Assembly: GCA_013813075.1 (NCBI GenBank)
Contig: JACCSI010000588.1
Coordinates: 1 to 7,119 of the forward strand
Reading direction: 5' to 3'
Source of the DNA: Acidobacteriota bacterium
GTDB taxonomy: Bacteria; Acidobacteriota; Vicinamibacteria; Vicinamibacterales; UBA2999
Length of the DNA stretch: 7,119 nt
Both the position numbers and the translations under genes were made by a program. Each line of letters begins with the position of its first letter. The first letter of the stretch is position 1. Shown in pieces: positions 7,001 to 7,119 of the stretch. The notes beneath the pieces were generated by a model. The model ran no database searches and was not told the DNA's origin. It saw nothing but the letters and a program-made list of their open reading frames with translations.

Positions 7001-7119
7001 TTACTCCACGACCAGCAGCGCCGTGCCTGCCTCGACTGATTGGCCTTCGGTGACAAACACCTCGCGCACACGCCCGGCCCTTGCGGCACGGAGCTCGTTT
7101 TCCATCTTCATCGCTTCGA
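7001..7119 (-). CDS. Biotin carboxyl carrier / biotinyl domain protein, C-terminal end only (5' part outside the window)
   Basis: The visible part is 38 codons plus a TAA stop. It begins EAMKMENELRAARAGRV and ends with VEAGTALLVVE. The EAMKME motif is the classic biotin-attachment site; the acceptor lysine is the AAG codon at 7106-7108. The two bases before the first full codon (TC) would fit a Leu, Ile, Val or Phe codon, matching the usual hydrophobic residue before EAMKM. The remaining residues form the second half of the biotinyl fold (G-x-V, then a V-x-x-G-x-x-V-x-x-G-x-x-L strand pattern). Known role of the family: the biotinylated lysine shuttles a carboxyl group between the carboxylase and transferase parts of acyl-CoA carboxylases, pyruvate carboxylase or decarboxylases. 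The fragment cannot say which enzyme this is, or whether the domain stands alone or ends a long alpha subunit. MKMENE looks more like secondary carboxylases and decarboxylases than AccB of E. coli (MKMMNQ), but this is weak evidence. It ends 3 bp before the tamB start. Confidence 0.9.
   Translation of the reverse strand, partial: EAMKMENELRAARAGRVREVFVTEGQSVEAGTALLVVE
7004..7007 (-). promoter_or_regulatory. Shine-Dalgarno GGAG for the tamB-like gene
   Basis: On the minus strand, GGAG lies inside the last codons of the biotin-domain gene, just before its TAA stop. It stands 6 nt upstream of the TTG at 6997-6995 and 9 nt upstream of the GTG at 6994-6992. Both spacings work, so it supports initiation in this short region but does not choose between the two start codons. 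No stop or start further upstream is possible, because the in-frame TAA of the preceding gene is only two codons before the TTG. Confidence 0.6.

Noticed and set aside
5537..7039. 500-residue open frame on the plus strand
   Set aside because: It lies wholly opposite the tamB-like gene, is rich in Arg, His, Gln and Gly with no recognisable domain, and is the kind of antisense frame expected in GC-rich coding DNA.
6995..7119. Possible fusion of the biotinyl domain with the TamB-like protein, since both share a frame
   Set aside because: A TAA stop separates them, the biotinyl domain ends at its natural C-terminus, a Shine-Dalgarno follows, and a cytoplasmic biotin domain fused ahead of a signal anchor makes no evident sense.

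Overview
The window is GC-rich and almost wholly coding. All genuine genes lie on the minus strand, so the biological reading direction runs from base 7119 down to base 1. Three genes form one tight unit: the end of a biotinyl (biotin carboxyl carrier) domain protein, a complete TamB-family protein of 1364 residues, and a nearly complete Omp85/BamA-family outer-membrane protein that runs off the left edge. The gaps are 3 bp and a 1-bp overlap, which strongly suggests one polycistronic transcript. I see no promoter, terminator, tRNA, mobile element or CRISPR array, and no non-coding stretch longer than 3 bp.

Layout in transcription order: (1) 7119-7001, the last 38 residues of a biotin-accepting domain with the MKM biotinylation motif. 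(2) 6997-2903, a TamB-like protein with one N-terminal membrane anchor, a long beta-rich periplasmic body and a typical C-terminal TamB (DUF490) domain. (3) 2903-1, an Omp85 protein with a signal peptide, seven predicted POTRA repeats and a C-terminal 16-stranded-type barrel carrying the VRGF motif. It has no stop codon before the window edge, but only the last part of the barrel appears to be missing.

The organism is a diderm (outer-membrane-bearing) bacterium of high GC content. The pairing of tamB with a downstream many-POTRA Omp85 gene is the reverse of the tamA-tamB order of Proteobacteria. It is more what I would expect in Acidobacteriota (for example Vicinamibacteria) or deltaproteobacterial-type lineages. 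This taxonomic guess rests on impression, not on a search.

Working model: the TamB-like protein is anchored in the inner membrane and spans the periplasm as a hydrophobic groove, docking through its C-terminus to the POTRA array of the Omp85 partner. Together they would insert outer-membrane proteins and/or move phospholipid between membranes. The biotin protein upstream would belong to a carboxylase or decarboxylase and may be only a transcriptional neighbour.
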